Source: Paenibacillus albiflavus
GTDB taxonomy: Bacteria > Bacillota > Bacilli > Paenibacillales > NBRC-103111
DNA length: 64,000 nt
Direction: 5' to 3'
Assembly (NCBI RefSeq): GCF_004344915.1
Contig: NZ_SKFG01000010.1
Span: 186,001 to 250,000, forward strand
Numbering within the stretch: position 1 is the first letter of the stretch; each line of letters begins with the position of its first letter. Shown in pieces: positions 15,136 through 24,200 of the stretch. Below the pieces are notes generated by a model that did no database searches, was not told the DNA's origin, and worked only from the letters and a program-made list of their open reading frames with translations. The translations under genes and the position numbers were made by a program.

Positions 15136-17778
15136 TTAGCCCTCTAGAATCTTAGCTTGCGCTGCCGCTATCCGAGCAAGGGGAACTCGGTACGGTGAAC
15201 AGCTAACATAATCCAATCCAATCTGATGACAGTAAATAATCGATTCCTTATCTCCACCATGCTCACCACAAACACCAGATTTCATATTTGGCTTATGCGT
15301 TTTGGCTTTATTTACCGCCATCTCGATCAATTGACCAACACCATCTCGATCAAGCACTTGAAACGGGTTATTCGGTAGCAGCTTATGCTCCACATAGTGG
15401 GACAAGAACTTACCCTCAGCATCATCTCGGCTATATCCGAACGTCATTTGGGTCAGATCATTCGTGCCAAAGGAGAAAAAGTCTGCATAAGGAACGATTT
15501 GATCAGCGGTTAATGCAGCGCGAGGTACCTCAATCATTGTACCTATTACGTAGCGAGATTGTTCCGTAGCTTCACCTAAAATTTGCTCTGCAATGCGATC
15601 AATACGCTCCCGAAAGAATTTCAATTCATTCACATGCCCGACTAGCGGAATCATGATTTGTGGAATAACCTTGATGGATTTAGCCAAACTATTCTTGACA
15701 GCAAAGAAAATAGCCTTAATTTGCATATCATAAATTTCAGGAAATAGAATGCCTAATCGACATCCACGCTGGCCGAGCATTGGATTGGTTTCCTGTAAGG
15801 CACGTACTTTCTTCATTACCATACGGATCCGTGCTGCTTCCCTACTCAACTCTTGTCCTGCTCCAACTAACTCCGCATATTCTGCATCGAGCTCATCCAT
15901 ATGAGGTAAAAATTCATGCAGCGGAGGGTCTAACAGTCTAATCGTAACGGGCAATCCATCCATAGCCTCGAAAATGCCTTCAAAATCAGCTTGCTGCATC
16001 GGAAGCAATTGCTTAAGTGCTTCATCGCGAGCTGCTTGATCATCGGCTAGAATCATCGCTTGAACAACTGGAAGACGATCGGCTCCAAAGAACATGTGTT
16101 CTGTTCTACATAAGCCAATACCTTCCGCTCCAAGCTCACGAGCTTTAGCCGCATCTTGCGGGTAATCCGCATTGGCGAACACCTTTAATCGACGAATCTT
16201 ATCCGCCCAGCTAATAAGTTCGGTCAATTCAGATGAAAAAGTCGCATCCTTAACGACAACCTTCCCTGCATATACTTTACCTGTAGCTCCATCAATGGAG
16301 ATCCAGTCACCTTCTTTAACTTCTTGCTCCCCGATTCGCATGACCTTCTGATTCTCATCAACGAGGATCGATTCACAGCCGCATACACAAGGCTTCCCCA
16401 TCCCACGCGCCACAACAGCAGCATGACTCGTCATTCCGCCTCTGCTGGTCAGAATACCTTGTGTGGCAAACACACCATGAATATCTTCTGGCGTTGTCTC
16501 CGTCCGAACGAGAATTACCTTGCCATTCTGCTTACTTGCCCATAACTCCGCCGTATCTGCATCAAATACAACCTGCCCCGATGCAGCTCCAGGTGATGCA
16601 GGCAAGCCTAATGCAATCTGCGTGAGAGGCTCCGTCGTATCAATTGTCGGGTGCATTAACTGATTCAAATGAGATTCATCTAACCGCATAATCGCTTCTT
16701 CTCGTGTGATGACACCTTCTTTTACCAAATCAACTGCTGTCTTGACGGCTGCCTGCGCTGTACGCTTCGCATTTCTCGTTTGAAGCATATAGAGCTGCCC
16801 TTTTTCAATCGTAAATTCGATATCCTGCACATCTTGGTAATGTGCCTCTAGCTTCTTAGCCATTGTGTGTAGAGCCCGATAAATTTCAGGCATCTCATCA
16901 TTAAGCTCCGATATTGTACGTGGTGTACGAATCCCGGCAACAACATCTTCCCCCTGTGCATTTGTTAAAAATTCACCGTAGAGATGATCTTCACCAGTTG
17001 CAGGATTACGAGTGAATAATACACCAGTCCCTGAATCCAACCCTAAATTACCGAACACCATGGATTGAATATTAACTGCTGTTCCTTGATCGTCAGGAAT
17101 TTGGTTAATTCTTCGATATATGATTGCACGTTGATTATTCCAACTACGAAAAACAGCTTCTACAGCCAGTCTTAATTGCTCCTTAACATCTTGCGGAAAA
17201 GGTTGCTTCGCCATTCTTTCGAACACATCTTGATATTCGATAATTAGTTGCTTCAGATCATCTGCTGTCAAATCCTGATCCAGCTCCACACCTTTTGCTT
17301 TCTTCTGTTCAAGCAATAATCGTTCAAAATGATACGATTCTACATTGCATACAACATTTCCAAACATCTGGATTAATCTGCGATAACAATCGTAAGCAAA
17401 TCGTTCGTTATTCGTTATTTGAGCGAGCCCATGAACATTAGCATCATTAAGTCCCAAGTTAAGAATGGTGTCCATCATCCCAGGCATTGAATTAACGGAA
17501 CCCGAGCGCACCGAAACTAGCAACGGATTAGAGGGATCGCCGAACTGCTGCCCTTTCTTACGTTCAAGCTCTTGCATTGCACTAATAATTTCATCCAGGA
17601 GGCCATCAGGCAATTCTCCCTTATCCAAATATTGTCTACAGGCCTCGGTTGTAATCGTGTAGCCTGGAGGAACGGGTAACCCAGCTCGAGTCATCTCAGC
17701 CAAATTGGCACCTTTGCCACCTAATAACCATTTCATTTCTTGATTCCCATCTTCAAAATGAACTACTCGCTTTTGCAT
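15136..17778 (-). CDS. ppdK: Pyruvate, phosphate dikinase
   Basis: An 880-residue enzyme interconverting pyruvate + ATP + Pi with phosphoenolpyruvate + AMP + PPi. It has an N-terminal nucleotide-binding domain (WLLGGKGANLAEMTRAGLPVPPG; SVRSGSVNSMPGMMDTILNLG), the phosphohistidine swivelling domain GGMTSHAAVVARGMGKP near residue 455, and a C-terminal PEP-binding barrel with GTNDLTQMTFGYSRDD and CGEHGG. The length is standard for PPDK. ATG 17778 follows GGGGGG. It heads the ppdK-ccpN-ppsR unit; the 132-bp region to divergent glpX carries CcpN-type operators. The GMTSHAA segment holds the regulatory Thr and catalytic His targeted by PpsR. Confidence 0.97.
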   Translation of the reverse strand: MQKRVVHFEDGNQEMKWLLGGKGANLAEMTRAGLPVPPGYTITTEACRQYLDKGELPDGLLDEIISAMQELERKKGQQFGDPSNPLLVSVRSGSVNSMPGMMDTILNLGLNDANVHGLAQITNNERFAYDCYRRLIQMFGNVVCNVESYHFERLLLEQKKAKGVELDQDLTADDLKQLIIEYQDVFERMAKQPFPQDVKEQLRLAVEAVFRSWNNQRAIIYRRINQIPDDQGTAVNIQSMVFGNLGLDSGTGVLFTRNPATGEDHLYGEFLTNAQGEDVVAGIRTPRTISELNDEMPEIYRALHTMAKKLEAHYQDVQDIEFTIEKGQLYMLQTRNAKRTAQAAVKTAVDLVKEGVITREEAIMRLDESHLNQLMHPTIDTTEPLTQIALGLPASPGAASGQVVFDADTAELWASKQNGKVILVRTETTPEDIHGVFATQGILTSRGGMTSHAAVVARGMGKPCVCGCESILVDENQKVMRIGEQEVKEGDWISIDGATGKVYAGKVVVKDATFSSELTELISWADKIRRLKVFANADYPQDAAKARELGAEGIGLCRTEHMFFGADRLPVVQAMILADDQAARDEALKQLLPMQQADFEGIFEAMDGLPVTIRLLDPPLHEFLPHMDELDAEYAELVGAGQELSREAARIRMVMKKVRALQETNPMLGQRGCRLGILFPEIYDMQIKAIFFAVKNSLAKSIKVIPQIMIPLVGHVNELKFFRERIDRIAEQILGEATEQSRYVIGTMIEVPRAALTADQIVPYADFFSFGTNDLTQMTFGYSRDDAEGKFLSHYVEHKLLPNNPFQVLDRDGVGQLIEMAVNKAKTHKPNMKSGVCGEHGGDKESIIYCHQIGLDYVSCSPYRVPLARIAAAQAKILEG

Positions 17779-17818
17779 GATTTACCCCCCAATTTATAAT
17801 TAAGATGTAACATTGGCC

Positions 17819-17847
17819 TTGAATACTTATATAATATACTATATTAT
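17819..17847 (+). promoter_or_regulatory. Sigma-A promoter of glpX
   Basis: TTGAAT at 17819-17824 and TATTAT at 17842-17847 with a 17-bp spacer. The start point would fall at about 17854, inside the proximal CcpN-type box. Confidence 0.55.
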
Positions 17848-17849
17848 TA

Positions 17850-17872
17850 TATATGACACAATATATATCACT
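17850..17872 (-). promoter_or_regulatory. Two tandem CcpN-type operator boxes
   Basis: On the minus strand TGTGTCATATA (17860-17850) matches the CcpN consensus TRTGHYATAYW, as I recall it for B. subtilis, at 11/11. AGTGATATATA (17872-17862) matches at 10/11. They are 12 bp apart and overlap the likely ppdK -35 (TTGTGT) and the glpX start point, so one repressor could control both genes. Confidence 0.65.
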
Positions 17873-17909
17873 CATTGGAAAATAATACATCTTAATTGGA
17901 GTGGATACT

Positions 17910-18875
17910 ATGAATAGAGAACTTACATTAGAAATTGTACGTGTTACTGAACTAGCCGCACTTGCTTCCGCCAAATGGATGGGTAGAGGTGTTAAGAACG
18001 AGGCTGATGGTGCTGCCACAGCAGCTATGCGCCGAATGCTTGATTCCGTTCCGATTAACGGAACTGTCGTCATCGGTGAAGGTGAAATGGACGAAGCGCC
18101 TATGCTGTATATAGGTGAAAAGGTTGGTAATCTAATCGGGCCTGAAGTTGACGTTGCCGTTGACCCACTTGAAGGAACTGAACTCGTTGCTAGCGGTCTT
18201 AATAACGCCCTTGCCGTTATTGCAATCTCAGACAAAGGGAATTTGCTTCATGCCCCTGATATCTATATGGAGAAACTCGCTGTTGGACCTGCACTTAAAG
18301 GCCATCTCAACTTAAATGATTCGCTGACGGTCACACTTCACAAAGCTGCTCAAGTATTAAATAAACCGCTCGGTGATATCACTGTTTCAATCCTAGATCG
18401 TGAACGTCATGCGAAGCAGATCGCTGAGCTGCGCGAGCTTGGCGTTCGCATAAAGCTGCTCAGTGCTGGCGATGTCGCTGGGGCGATTGCTACTGCTTTT
18501 GAAGAATCGGATGTTGACCTCTATGTCGGTTCAGGAGGTGCGCCTGAAGGCGTGCTTGCAGCTGCAGCACTATACTGCTTGGAGGGTGAATTGCAAGGCA
18601 GACTGATGCCGATGAACGATGAAGAAATGCAGAGATGCTGTACAATGGGAATTAGCGACCCGCTTCAAATCCTAAGCATGGCTGATATGGTAGGAAATGA
18701 TGATGTCATCTTCGCTGCAACAGGAATTACGAATGGGGATTTCTTGAGCGGTGTGCATCAGCTTCCTGGACAGAAAGCGCAAACCGATTCCATCGTGATG
18801 CGTGCCAAAACCAAGACGATCCGCTATATTAAATCCGTTCATTATTTGCCGAATAAAATGCAGTTTCAGGACTAA
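17910..18875 (+). CDS. glpX: Class II fructose-1,6-bisphosphatase
   Basis: A 321-residue GlpX-family phosphatase that hydrolyses fructose-1,6-bisphosphate to fructose-6-phosphate in gluconeogenesis. Metal-site motifs are present: GEGEMDEAPMLYIGE, DPLEGTELVASG and, downstream, VGSGGAPEGVLAAAAL. Start ATG 17910 has GGAG 8 nt upstream; the in-frame GTG at 17901 overlaps that site and is less likely. It is divergent from ppdK, with shared CcpN-type boxes between them, and is closed by a bidirectional terminator. It is a metal-dependent class II enzyme, unrelated to the Fbp type of B. subtilis, which also has a GlpX. Confidence 0.96.
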   Translation: MNRELTLEIVRVTELAALASAKWMGRGVKNEADGAATAAMRRMLDSVPINGTVVIGEGEMDEAPMLYIGEKVGNLIGPEVDVAVDPLEGTELVASGLNNALAVIAISDKGNLLHAPDIYMEKLAVGPALKGHLNLNDSLTVTLHKAAQVLNKPLGDITVSILDRERHAKQIAELRELGVRIKLLSAGDVAGAIATAFEESDVDLYVGSGGAPEGVLAAAALYCLEGELQGRLMPMNDEEMQRCCTMGISDPLQILSMADMVGNDDVIFAATGITNGDFLSGVHQLPGQKAQTDSIVMRAKTKTIRYIKSVHYLPNKMQFQD

Positions 18876-18899
18876 TCTTACTGCTCAAGCATAATAAAA

Positions 18900-18920
18900 A
18901 GCCCACCTCATTGGTGGGCT
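18900..18920. terminator. Bidirectional terminator between glpX and the M20 peptidase gene
   Basis: AGCCCACC and GGTGGGCT form an 8-bp stem with a 5-nt loop. T-rich tracts follow on both strands (five T on the minus side), so it can serve both convergent genes. Confidence 0.9.
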
Positions 18921-18932
18921 ATTCTTGTACAA

Positions 18933-20081
18933 TTATATCCGTTCAATTAAGCCTGCAAGCAGCGCTGTTCGCTGCGGAATTTGATCAATGCGTACATATT
19001 CCTTAGGAGAATGCGCAAAGTCGCCACTCGCTCCAAGTCCATCTAAAGTAGGAATTCCACATGCTGCTGTGAAATTGCCATCACTCACGCCGCCTGTACC
19101 TGCTTCTTGTAGAATGAGTTCAGGCAGCTCTTCACTTGCAACCTGTTCCGCCAACTTATACAATGTCTCAATCTTAGAGGTTCGCTCCATTGGAGGTCTT
19201 CTAATTCCACCAGTAACTGTCACGACAGCCTCTGGGTGATTATTCTTCTTCTCCAGCATCGCACGCTCAATTCGTGCTGCTTCTTCCATTGTCGCAACAC
19301 GAACATCAATGATTGCTTCTGCTTCAGCAGCGACTACGTTGTAAGCAATTCCGCCTTGAACGATGCCTACGTTTAGTGTCGTTCCCAAGCTTAAATCCTC
19401 AAGCTCATAAAGCTGACCGATCTGCTCAGCCAATTCCTTAATTGCCGAAACGCCTAGCTCTGGATTTACACCAGCATGTGCAGAACGTCCCTCCACTTTA
19501 AGCTTAAAACTGCCGCTACCTTTACGCCAGGTTTTGAGCGCACCTGTTGGTTCCATTGGAGGCTCAAGTACGAGGACAGCATCTGATTTCATTGCTTCTT
19601 GTTCAATATGAGCACGGGAAGTTCGGCTGCCAATCTCTTCATCACTGTTAATCAGCAGCACAATCTCCGTATCTTGCGGCATTCTTCCAAGATCCATCAG
19701 CGCTTTTATTGCATACATCGCCTGAAGTAGACCAGCCTTCATATCATAAACGCCTGGACCGTATGCATGATTACCTTCTATTGCAAAAGGACGTCTTACT
19801 GCTTCCCCTACTGGCCATACGGTATCGCAATGACCGAGAATAAGTATTCGTTTGTTAGCTCCCTGCTCAGGCCCAACACTGCATACTAAACGATCACCAA
19901 ATTCCTCATTGCTCACACGTTCTACGCGACCGTTCGTTAATTTAAGGAACAAAGCTGCATACCAATCGATCATGCGATCATTCAAGGCCTTGTCAGTGGA
20001 AGGAGAATCCATATTTACGCTTTCTTCCAAGTAAATTAATAGGTCTGTCATGTAGTTTTGAATTTGCGTAACCAGATTCAT
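18933..20081 (-). CDS. M20 family metallopeptidase (carboxypeptidase G2-like)
   Basis: A protein of about 382 residues with the di-zinc site of M20 enzymes: His and Asp in GHCDTVWPVG (about 84-93), the bridging Asp in YDMKAG (about 112-117), and the Glu pair in NSDEEIGS. The dimerisation insert follows. CPG2-like members cleave C-terminal glutamate or N-acyl amino acids; the substrate here is unknown. ATG 20081 is preferred over GTG 20084. It is the last gene of the ABC-importer operon, 14 nt after the permease gene, which suggests it processes the imported compound. It has no signal peptide, so it acts in the cytoplasm. Confidence 0.9.
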   Translation of the reverse strand: MNLVTQIQNYMTDLLIYLEESVNMDSPSTDKALNDRMIDWYAALFLKLTNGRVERVSNEEFGDRLVCSVGPEQGANKRILILGHCDTVWPVGEAVRRPFAIEGNHAYGPGVYDMKAGLLQAMYAIKALMDLGRMPQDTEIVLLINSDEEIGSRTSRAHIEQEAMKSDAVLVLEPPMEPTGALKTWRKGSGSFKLKVEGRSAHAGVNPELGVSAIKELAEQIGQLYELEDLSLGTTLNVGIVQGGIAYNVVAAEAEAIIDVRVATMEEAARIERAMLEKKNNHPEAVVTVTGGIRRPPMERTSKIETLYKLAEQVASEELPELILQEAGTGGVSDGNFTAACGIPTLDGLGASGDFAHSPKEYVRIDQIPQRTALLAGLIERI

Positions 20082-20098
20082 CACATTGTCTGCCTTCC

Positions 20099-20902
20099 TT
20101 AGTGAGAGTGAGTATTGGACCCGAATAAACGATCCAATCCATAAACCTTTTCAAGAATAAAAATAAATAAAAGATTAAGCAAAATAATCACAGCGGATAC
20201 CGAAGCAACAAGCGGATCTAATGATTCCTGCATGTGGCTGAAGATCGCCATCGGCAATGTATTCGAGGACGGAGTCACCATGAATAAGGAGATCGTCACA
20301 TTATCAAATGAAGTTAAGAATGCGAATACAGCGCCTGATAGAATCGCTGACTTAAGAAGTGGAACTGTTATGTTCCAGAATACATTGAGAGGGCTGGCTC
20401 CAAGAATGTAAGCTGCACGCTCAAGCGTATAGTCGAATGAACTAAGCCCTGTTAGCACCAATCTTACGACATAAGGAATCGTAATGAGGATATGAGCTAG
20501 CAACAAGCCCGCAAACGTACCGGCAAGACCGATCTTCGTAAAGAAAATCAGCGCTGCAATACCAATAATAATAGCTGGCACCGTAAGTGGTGATAGCAAA
20601 AGACCATTAATAAAGCCCCTGCCTGGTAATTTATATTTATGCAGGGCAATCGCTGCCAATGTGCCAATAATCGTAGAGATTACTGCCGTTATTGCAGCAA
20701 GCTTCAAACTATACCAGAAGGAATCAATAAATTCGGGACGATCCAGAATTTTGGTATACCATTTAAAAGAAAAACCTTCTGGTGGAAAGGATAAATAGTT
20801 TGCCGAAGTAAATGAAGTCGGAATAATGATCAAAAGCGGCGCAATCAACATTAGAATAACAATCGTTGTAATGAAGCCATGCCAAGGAAAGCGAATTCTC
20901 AT
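20099..20902 (-). CDS. ABC transporter permease, PotC type
   Basis: A 267-residue inner-membrane permease with six predicted helices and the EAA-like loop (ERAAYILGASPLNVFWNITVP). Sequence layout matches PotC/YdcV of polyamine and related importers. The start ATG overlaps the stop of the PotB-like gene by 4 nt. It pairs with the permease at 20899-21750 and the ATPase at 21754-22869. Polyamine specificity is only a family label; the linked M20 peptidase suggests the cargo may be an amino-acid conjugate. Confidence 0.93.
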   Translation of the reverse strand: MRIRFPWHGFITTIVILMLIAPLLIIIPTSFTSANYLSFPPEGFSFKWYTKILDRPEFIDSFWYSLKLAAITAVISTIIGTLAAIALHKYKLPGRGFINGLLLSPLTVPAIIIGIAALIFFTKIGLAGTFAGLLLAHILITIPYVVRLVLTGLSSFDYTLERAAYILGASPLNVFWNITVPLLKSAILSGAVFAFLTSFDNVTISLFMVTPSSNTLPMAIFSHMQESLDPLVASVSAVIILLNLLFIFILEKVYGLDRLFGSNTHSH

Positions 20903-21750
20903 GATGAGAACACCTCCTTGTACTTCTTCGTTTCAATCAACCTAGTGAACAAAGCAACTAATCCAAGTGCGAATACGATTAACAGGAAGGCAAGCGCTGC
21001 ACCAAATGACCAATCAAGCGATACCATAATCGTCTCGTAGGAAATAACGGGCATTACTTTAACCGAAGTTCCTCCAAGTAACGCTGGCGTAACGAATGAA
21101 CTCATAGACAAGCTGAACACAAGCGTTGTTCCTGCGATAATGCCAGGCAAGCTAAGCGGAAGGGTAATCGTAAAAAATCCTTTTAGCTTCGATGCGCCTA
21201 GAATATCAGCTGCTTTATACAAGGATCCATCAATACTATATAGACTCGTTGCGATCGCGAGAATCATATACACAATTACAGAATCGGCTAAACCGATTAC
21301 AACGCCAAGCTCGTTATAAATTAGCTTTAGCGGTTGATCGATAATGCCAAAATGCATCAGTGTGCTATTCACAAACCCTTTGGGACCTAGAATAACGACC
21401 CAGCCAAAATTGCGGATAACTACACTAATGAGATGAGGCGAAATAATTAAGAAAGTGATGAAGCCACGCATCTTAGGCGATGCCTTGGCCATATACATCG
21501 CCACTGGGTATCCAAGCAATAGACATGCGATTACTGTCATCAAGCTAATCTTGATTGTTCTCCATAAAATTTGAAAATAATACGGATCTTGAAAAAATAA
21601 CAAGTAGTTTTTAAATGTAAAGCTAACTTCATCGCTTTGGAAGCTGAGCATGAAAATATACGCCATCGGCAAAACAAACGCGCCAAGTATGACAATCAAG
21701 CTGGGGGTAAGGAGAAACAAAGCAACGGTTTTTCCTGAAAACTTTTTCAT
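20899..21750 (-). CDS. ABC transporter permease, PotB type
   Basis: A 283-residue membrane protein with six helices and an EAA loop (KAADILGASKLKGFFTITLPLSLPG split over the cytoplasmic turn). The N-terminal helix begins at about residue 10. It is the first of the two permeases of the importer, located 3 nt after the ATPase gene and overlapping the second permease by 4 nt. Members of this family handle spermidine/putrescine, thiamine-like or iron-type cargo, so the substrate cannot be fixed from the permease alone. Confidence 0.93.
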   Translation of the reverse strand: MKKFSGKTVALFLLTPSLIVILGAFVLPMAYIFMLSFQSDEVSFTFKNYLLFFQDPYYFQILWRTIKISLMTVIACLLLGYPVAMYMAKASPKMRGFITFLIISPHLISVVIRNFGWVVILGPKGFVNSTLMHFGIIDQPLKLIYNELGVVIGLADSVIVYMILAIATSLYSIDGSLYKAADILGASKLKGFFTITLPLSLPGIIAGTTLVFSLSMSSFVTPALLGGTSVKVMPVISYETIMVSLDWSFGAALAFLLIVFALGLVALFTRLIETKKYKEVFSS

Positions 21751-21753
21751 GCT

Positions 21754-22869
21754 CTAACTCTCCTTTGCTGAAAAGACATAGACGTCCTTCTGATTCCAAC
21801 TCAGCTTAACCATCGAACCTGCTTCTAGCAGCATATCTGGATCAGTGGAATCCAAACGAATATTCATTAGATTCCCATTCGCTTCTACGATACATTCCGT
21901 AAAGGAGCCTAAAAACGACGTATATTGAACAACTGCCAACATCGAATTTGTATCGGAGCTTTGCTGAGGTTCACGTTTTTCAATGTCAGTAGGCGTAATC
22001 TTCAATTTCTCCGGGCGAATATAGATGGATACGGCTTGTCCTGAGCTATAAGCGAATTGTCGCTGCTGAGCAACAATCTTGATACCGCTTTCAGTCATCA
22101 GCTCGATTTCATCTGGCTTCGTTCCTTGCACAACACCTGAGATTCGATTTGATTTTCCAATAAACTGGTGAACAAACTCGGAAGCTGGTTGATTGTAGAT
22201 CTCCCATGGTGTTCCGATTTGCTCCACCTTACCATGATCCAGTACAACGATTTGATCAGACAGGTACATCGCCTCTTCCTGATCATGCGTGACGAATATC
22301 GTCGTGACCCCCATGACCTGTTGAAGGCGCTTAATTTCTTCGCGAAGCTCTTCACGCAATTTGGCATCCAAATTACTTAAGGGTTCATCCAGTAGGAGAA
22401 CCGAAGGTTCTGTTACCATTGCACGCGCAATCGCAATTCGTTGTCTTTGTCCACCCGATAACTGTTTGGGTAGGCGATCTGCCAAATGTGGCAGCTTAAC
22501 AACTTGCAAAATTTTGCCGACTCTTTCTTTGATTTGCTTGCTAGGCACTTTTCTAAGCTTAAGACCGTAAGCGACGTTCTCTTCAACAGTCATATGGGGA
22601 AATAAGGAATAGGTTTGGAAAACCATACCGAGATCCCGTTTGTTGGACGGGACCCCATTCATTAGTTTACCTTTTACCCATATTTCACCTTGTGAAGGCT
22701 CCAGGAAGCCTGCAATCATATTGAGCGTTGTCGTCTTTCCGCAGCCCGAAGGACCTAAGAAAGATACGCACTGGCCTTGTTCGATCTGTAAATTGAAATT
22801 CTCAACAACAGTATTGTCGCCAAACCTTTTCTGAATATTTCTGAGCTCAACATCAATTTTTTTTGTCAT
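21754..22869 (-). CDS. ABC transporter ATP-binding protein, PotA type
   Basis: A 371-residue ATPase. Walker A is GPSGCGKTT (about 39-47), the Q-loop is in [14 protein letters not shown], the signature is [14 protein letters not shown], Walker B is [15 protein letters not shown] and the switch His is in [10 protein letters not shown]. After the nucleotide domain comes a C-terminal TOBE domain (about 285-370). It powers the two permeases encoded downstream. ATG 22869 has AGGGGAT upstream, and the gene lies 15 nt after the solute-binding protein gene. Confidence 0.95.
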   Translation of the reverse strand: MTKKIDVELRNIQKRFGDNTVVENFNLQIEQGQCVSFLGPSGCGKTTTLNMIAGFLEPSQGEIWVKGKLMNGVPSNKRDLGMVFQTYSLFPHMTVEENVAYGLKLRKVPSKQIKERVGKILQVVKLPHLADRLPKQLSGGQRQRIAIARAMVTEPSVLLLDEPLSNLDAKLREELREEIKRLQQVMGVTTIFVTHDQEEAMYLSDQIVVLDHGKVEQIGTPWEIYNQPASEFVHQFIGKSNRISGVVQGTKPDEIELMTESGIKIVAQQRQFAYSSGQAVSIYIRPEKLKITPTDIEKREPQQSSDTNSMLAVVQYTSFLGSFTECIVEANGNLMNIRLDSTDPDMLLEAGSMVKLSWNQKDVYVFSAKES

Positions 22870-22884
22870 CCGTTTATCCCCTTA

Positions 22885-24027
22885 TTATTTTCCTACTAAA
22901 GGAGCAACTTCCTTATTGAAGCGATCTAGCCATTCTTTAGTGCTTTTACTAATTACTTCGTAGTCAAAATTCTTTACTTTGCTGCGATCGAATTCAAGCA
23001 ATTTTGCAATGTCATCTGGAAGCTGTACGTTTACTGCTGGGTTGTAGTATAGCTTAGTTGCGTAGAGCGTTTGAACTTCATCAGATAATAAGAAATCGAT
23101 AAATAGCTTAGCAGCATTTGGATGCGGAGCACCTTTAACTATTGTCGCTACGTTCGGAACAAGGTTGGAACCTTCGGATGGAACAACGAATTCTAGTGGC
23201 ACACCGTTCTCTTTATTTTGCACAATGCTTCTAGCCATCGTCCAAGTCGTATATGCTGCTGTTTTATCTTGAAGATTTTGCTGAAGCTGTGAAGCGTTCT
23301 TCGCGAATGTTGGCATGTAGCCAGCAATAACTTTGAGCTTATCAAAACCAGGGTTCATATCTTTCTCGGAACCACCGTTTGCATAGGCAAGCATGATTGT
23401 TGCTGAGCGTCCGAAGTTACTGGAGATTTCAGCCATCGTGATGTTGCCTTTAAGTTCAGGCTTCGTTAAATCGTTCCAGGATTGCGGAATTGGTAAGCCT
23501 TTTTCTTTGACGATATCAGCGTTATAGGAGATACCCATAGGGGTAAAATTAACCGCGACACCGCTTTCATCTTTGACTTTTAAATTAGAATCTACCTTTG
23601 CCATGTTCGGAATTTCTTGCGGATTTAATGTTTCCCACAAGCCTTCTGCACGTCCAGCCTCTTGCTCGCCGCCCTCAACAATGGTTAAGTCGATTTGTGC
23701 TGAACCTTTTTGCGCTTTAACTTTCGCAACTAGTTCGGTTGATACGCCAGATACGTATGATAGCTTAACATCTGGATATTTTTCATTGAATTTTTTGAAA
23801 ATTACGTCTTTCATTAGCTGTTCTACTGTTGCGCCGTTACCTGCTACAACCAATTCTTTCTCTGGAGTAACAGCATTAACAGCTTCTGGCGTCGCTGCTG
23901 CTTGAGCTGCAGGTGTCGCGCTTGGGGCTGGTGTGCCCGCTGCACTATTAGAATTGCCACAACCAGCTAATAGAGAACCACAGATTGCTAAAACAGATAA
24001 AGCAGAGAGCATTTTTTTCTTTTTCAT
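22885..24027 (-). CDS. Extracellular solute-binding lipoprotein of the PotD/iron-type family
   Basis: A 380-residue binding protein. The start at ATG 24027 gives a clean lipoprotein signal (MKKKKMLSALSVLAICGSLLAGC) with the lipobox LLAGC and a GGAGGGG site; an upstream in-frame ATG at 24060 would mask it. An Ala/Pro/Thr-rich tether (about residues 25-55) precedes a type II periplasmic-binding fold (ELVVAGNGATVEQLMKDVIF; SWNDLTKPELKGNITMAEIS). It is the first gene of the importer-peptidase operon, with two palindromic operators 28-64 nt upstream of the start, which should make it the strongly regulated gene. Confidence 0.93.
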   Translation of the reverse strand: MKKKKMLSALSVLAICGSLLAGCGNSNSAAGTPAPSATPAAQAAATPEAVNAVTPEKELVVAGNGATVEQLMKDVIFKKFNEKYPDVKLSYVSGVSTELVAKVKAQKGSAQIDLTIVEGGEQEAGRAEGLWETLNPQEIPNMAKVDSNLKVKDESGVAVNFTPMGISYNADIVKEKGLPIPQSWNDLTKPELKGNITMAEISSNFGRSATIMLAYANGGSEKDMNPGFDKLKVIAGYMPTFAKNASQLQQNLQDKTAAYTTWTMARSIVQNKENGVPLEFVVPSEGSNLVPNVATIVKGAPHPNAAKLFIDFLLSDEVQTLYATKLYYNPAVNVQLPDDIAKLLEFDRSKVKNFDYEVISKSTKEWLDRFNKEVAPLVGK

Positions 24028-24054
24028 ATTACCCCTCCAGAAATTTGGTTTATC

Positions 24055-24091
24055 GTTCACTATATGTGAACATCGTTTACTATGTGTAACC
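24055..24091. promoter_or_regulatory. Paired palindromic operators, probable IclR-regulator sites
   Basis: GTTCAC-TATAT-GTGAAC (24055-24071) is a perfect palindrome. GTTTAC-TATGT-GTAACC (24075-24091) is a close second copy with one arm mismatch. Their centres are 20 bp apart, two DNA turns, so two dimers would bind one face. They lie in the divergent region between the importer operon and the IclR gene. Confidence 0.75.
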
Positions 24092-24200
24092 GTTAATTGA
24101 TTTTAGCACGATAAAATGCTATATTCAATACAGAATTTTGAGATTTTATTAATGAATTTAGATTTATATATTAATTAGATTCGCTATTAGGTAATAAGAG

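Larger units (their letters stand above)
17798..17897. repeat. 12-bp inverted repeat placing one element in both divergent leaders
   Basis: The 12-mer TACATCTTAATT occurs at 17886-17897 on the plus strand and at 17809-17798 on the minus strand, an exact match. Each copy lies just upstream of the ribosome site of glpX and ppdK respectively, so both mRNAs would share it. Confidence 0.75.

Noticed and set aside
18933-24027. Naming the importer potABCD with spermidine/putrescine specificity
   Set aside because: Permease and ATPase families are shared by several cargo types, and the linked M20 peptidase argues for something else.
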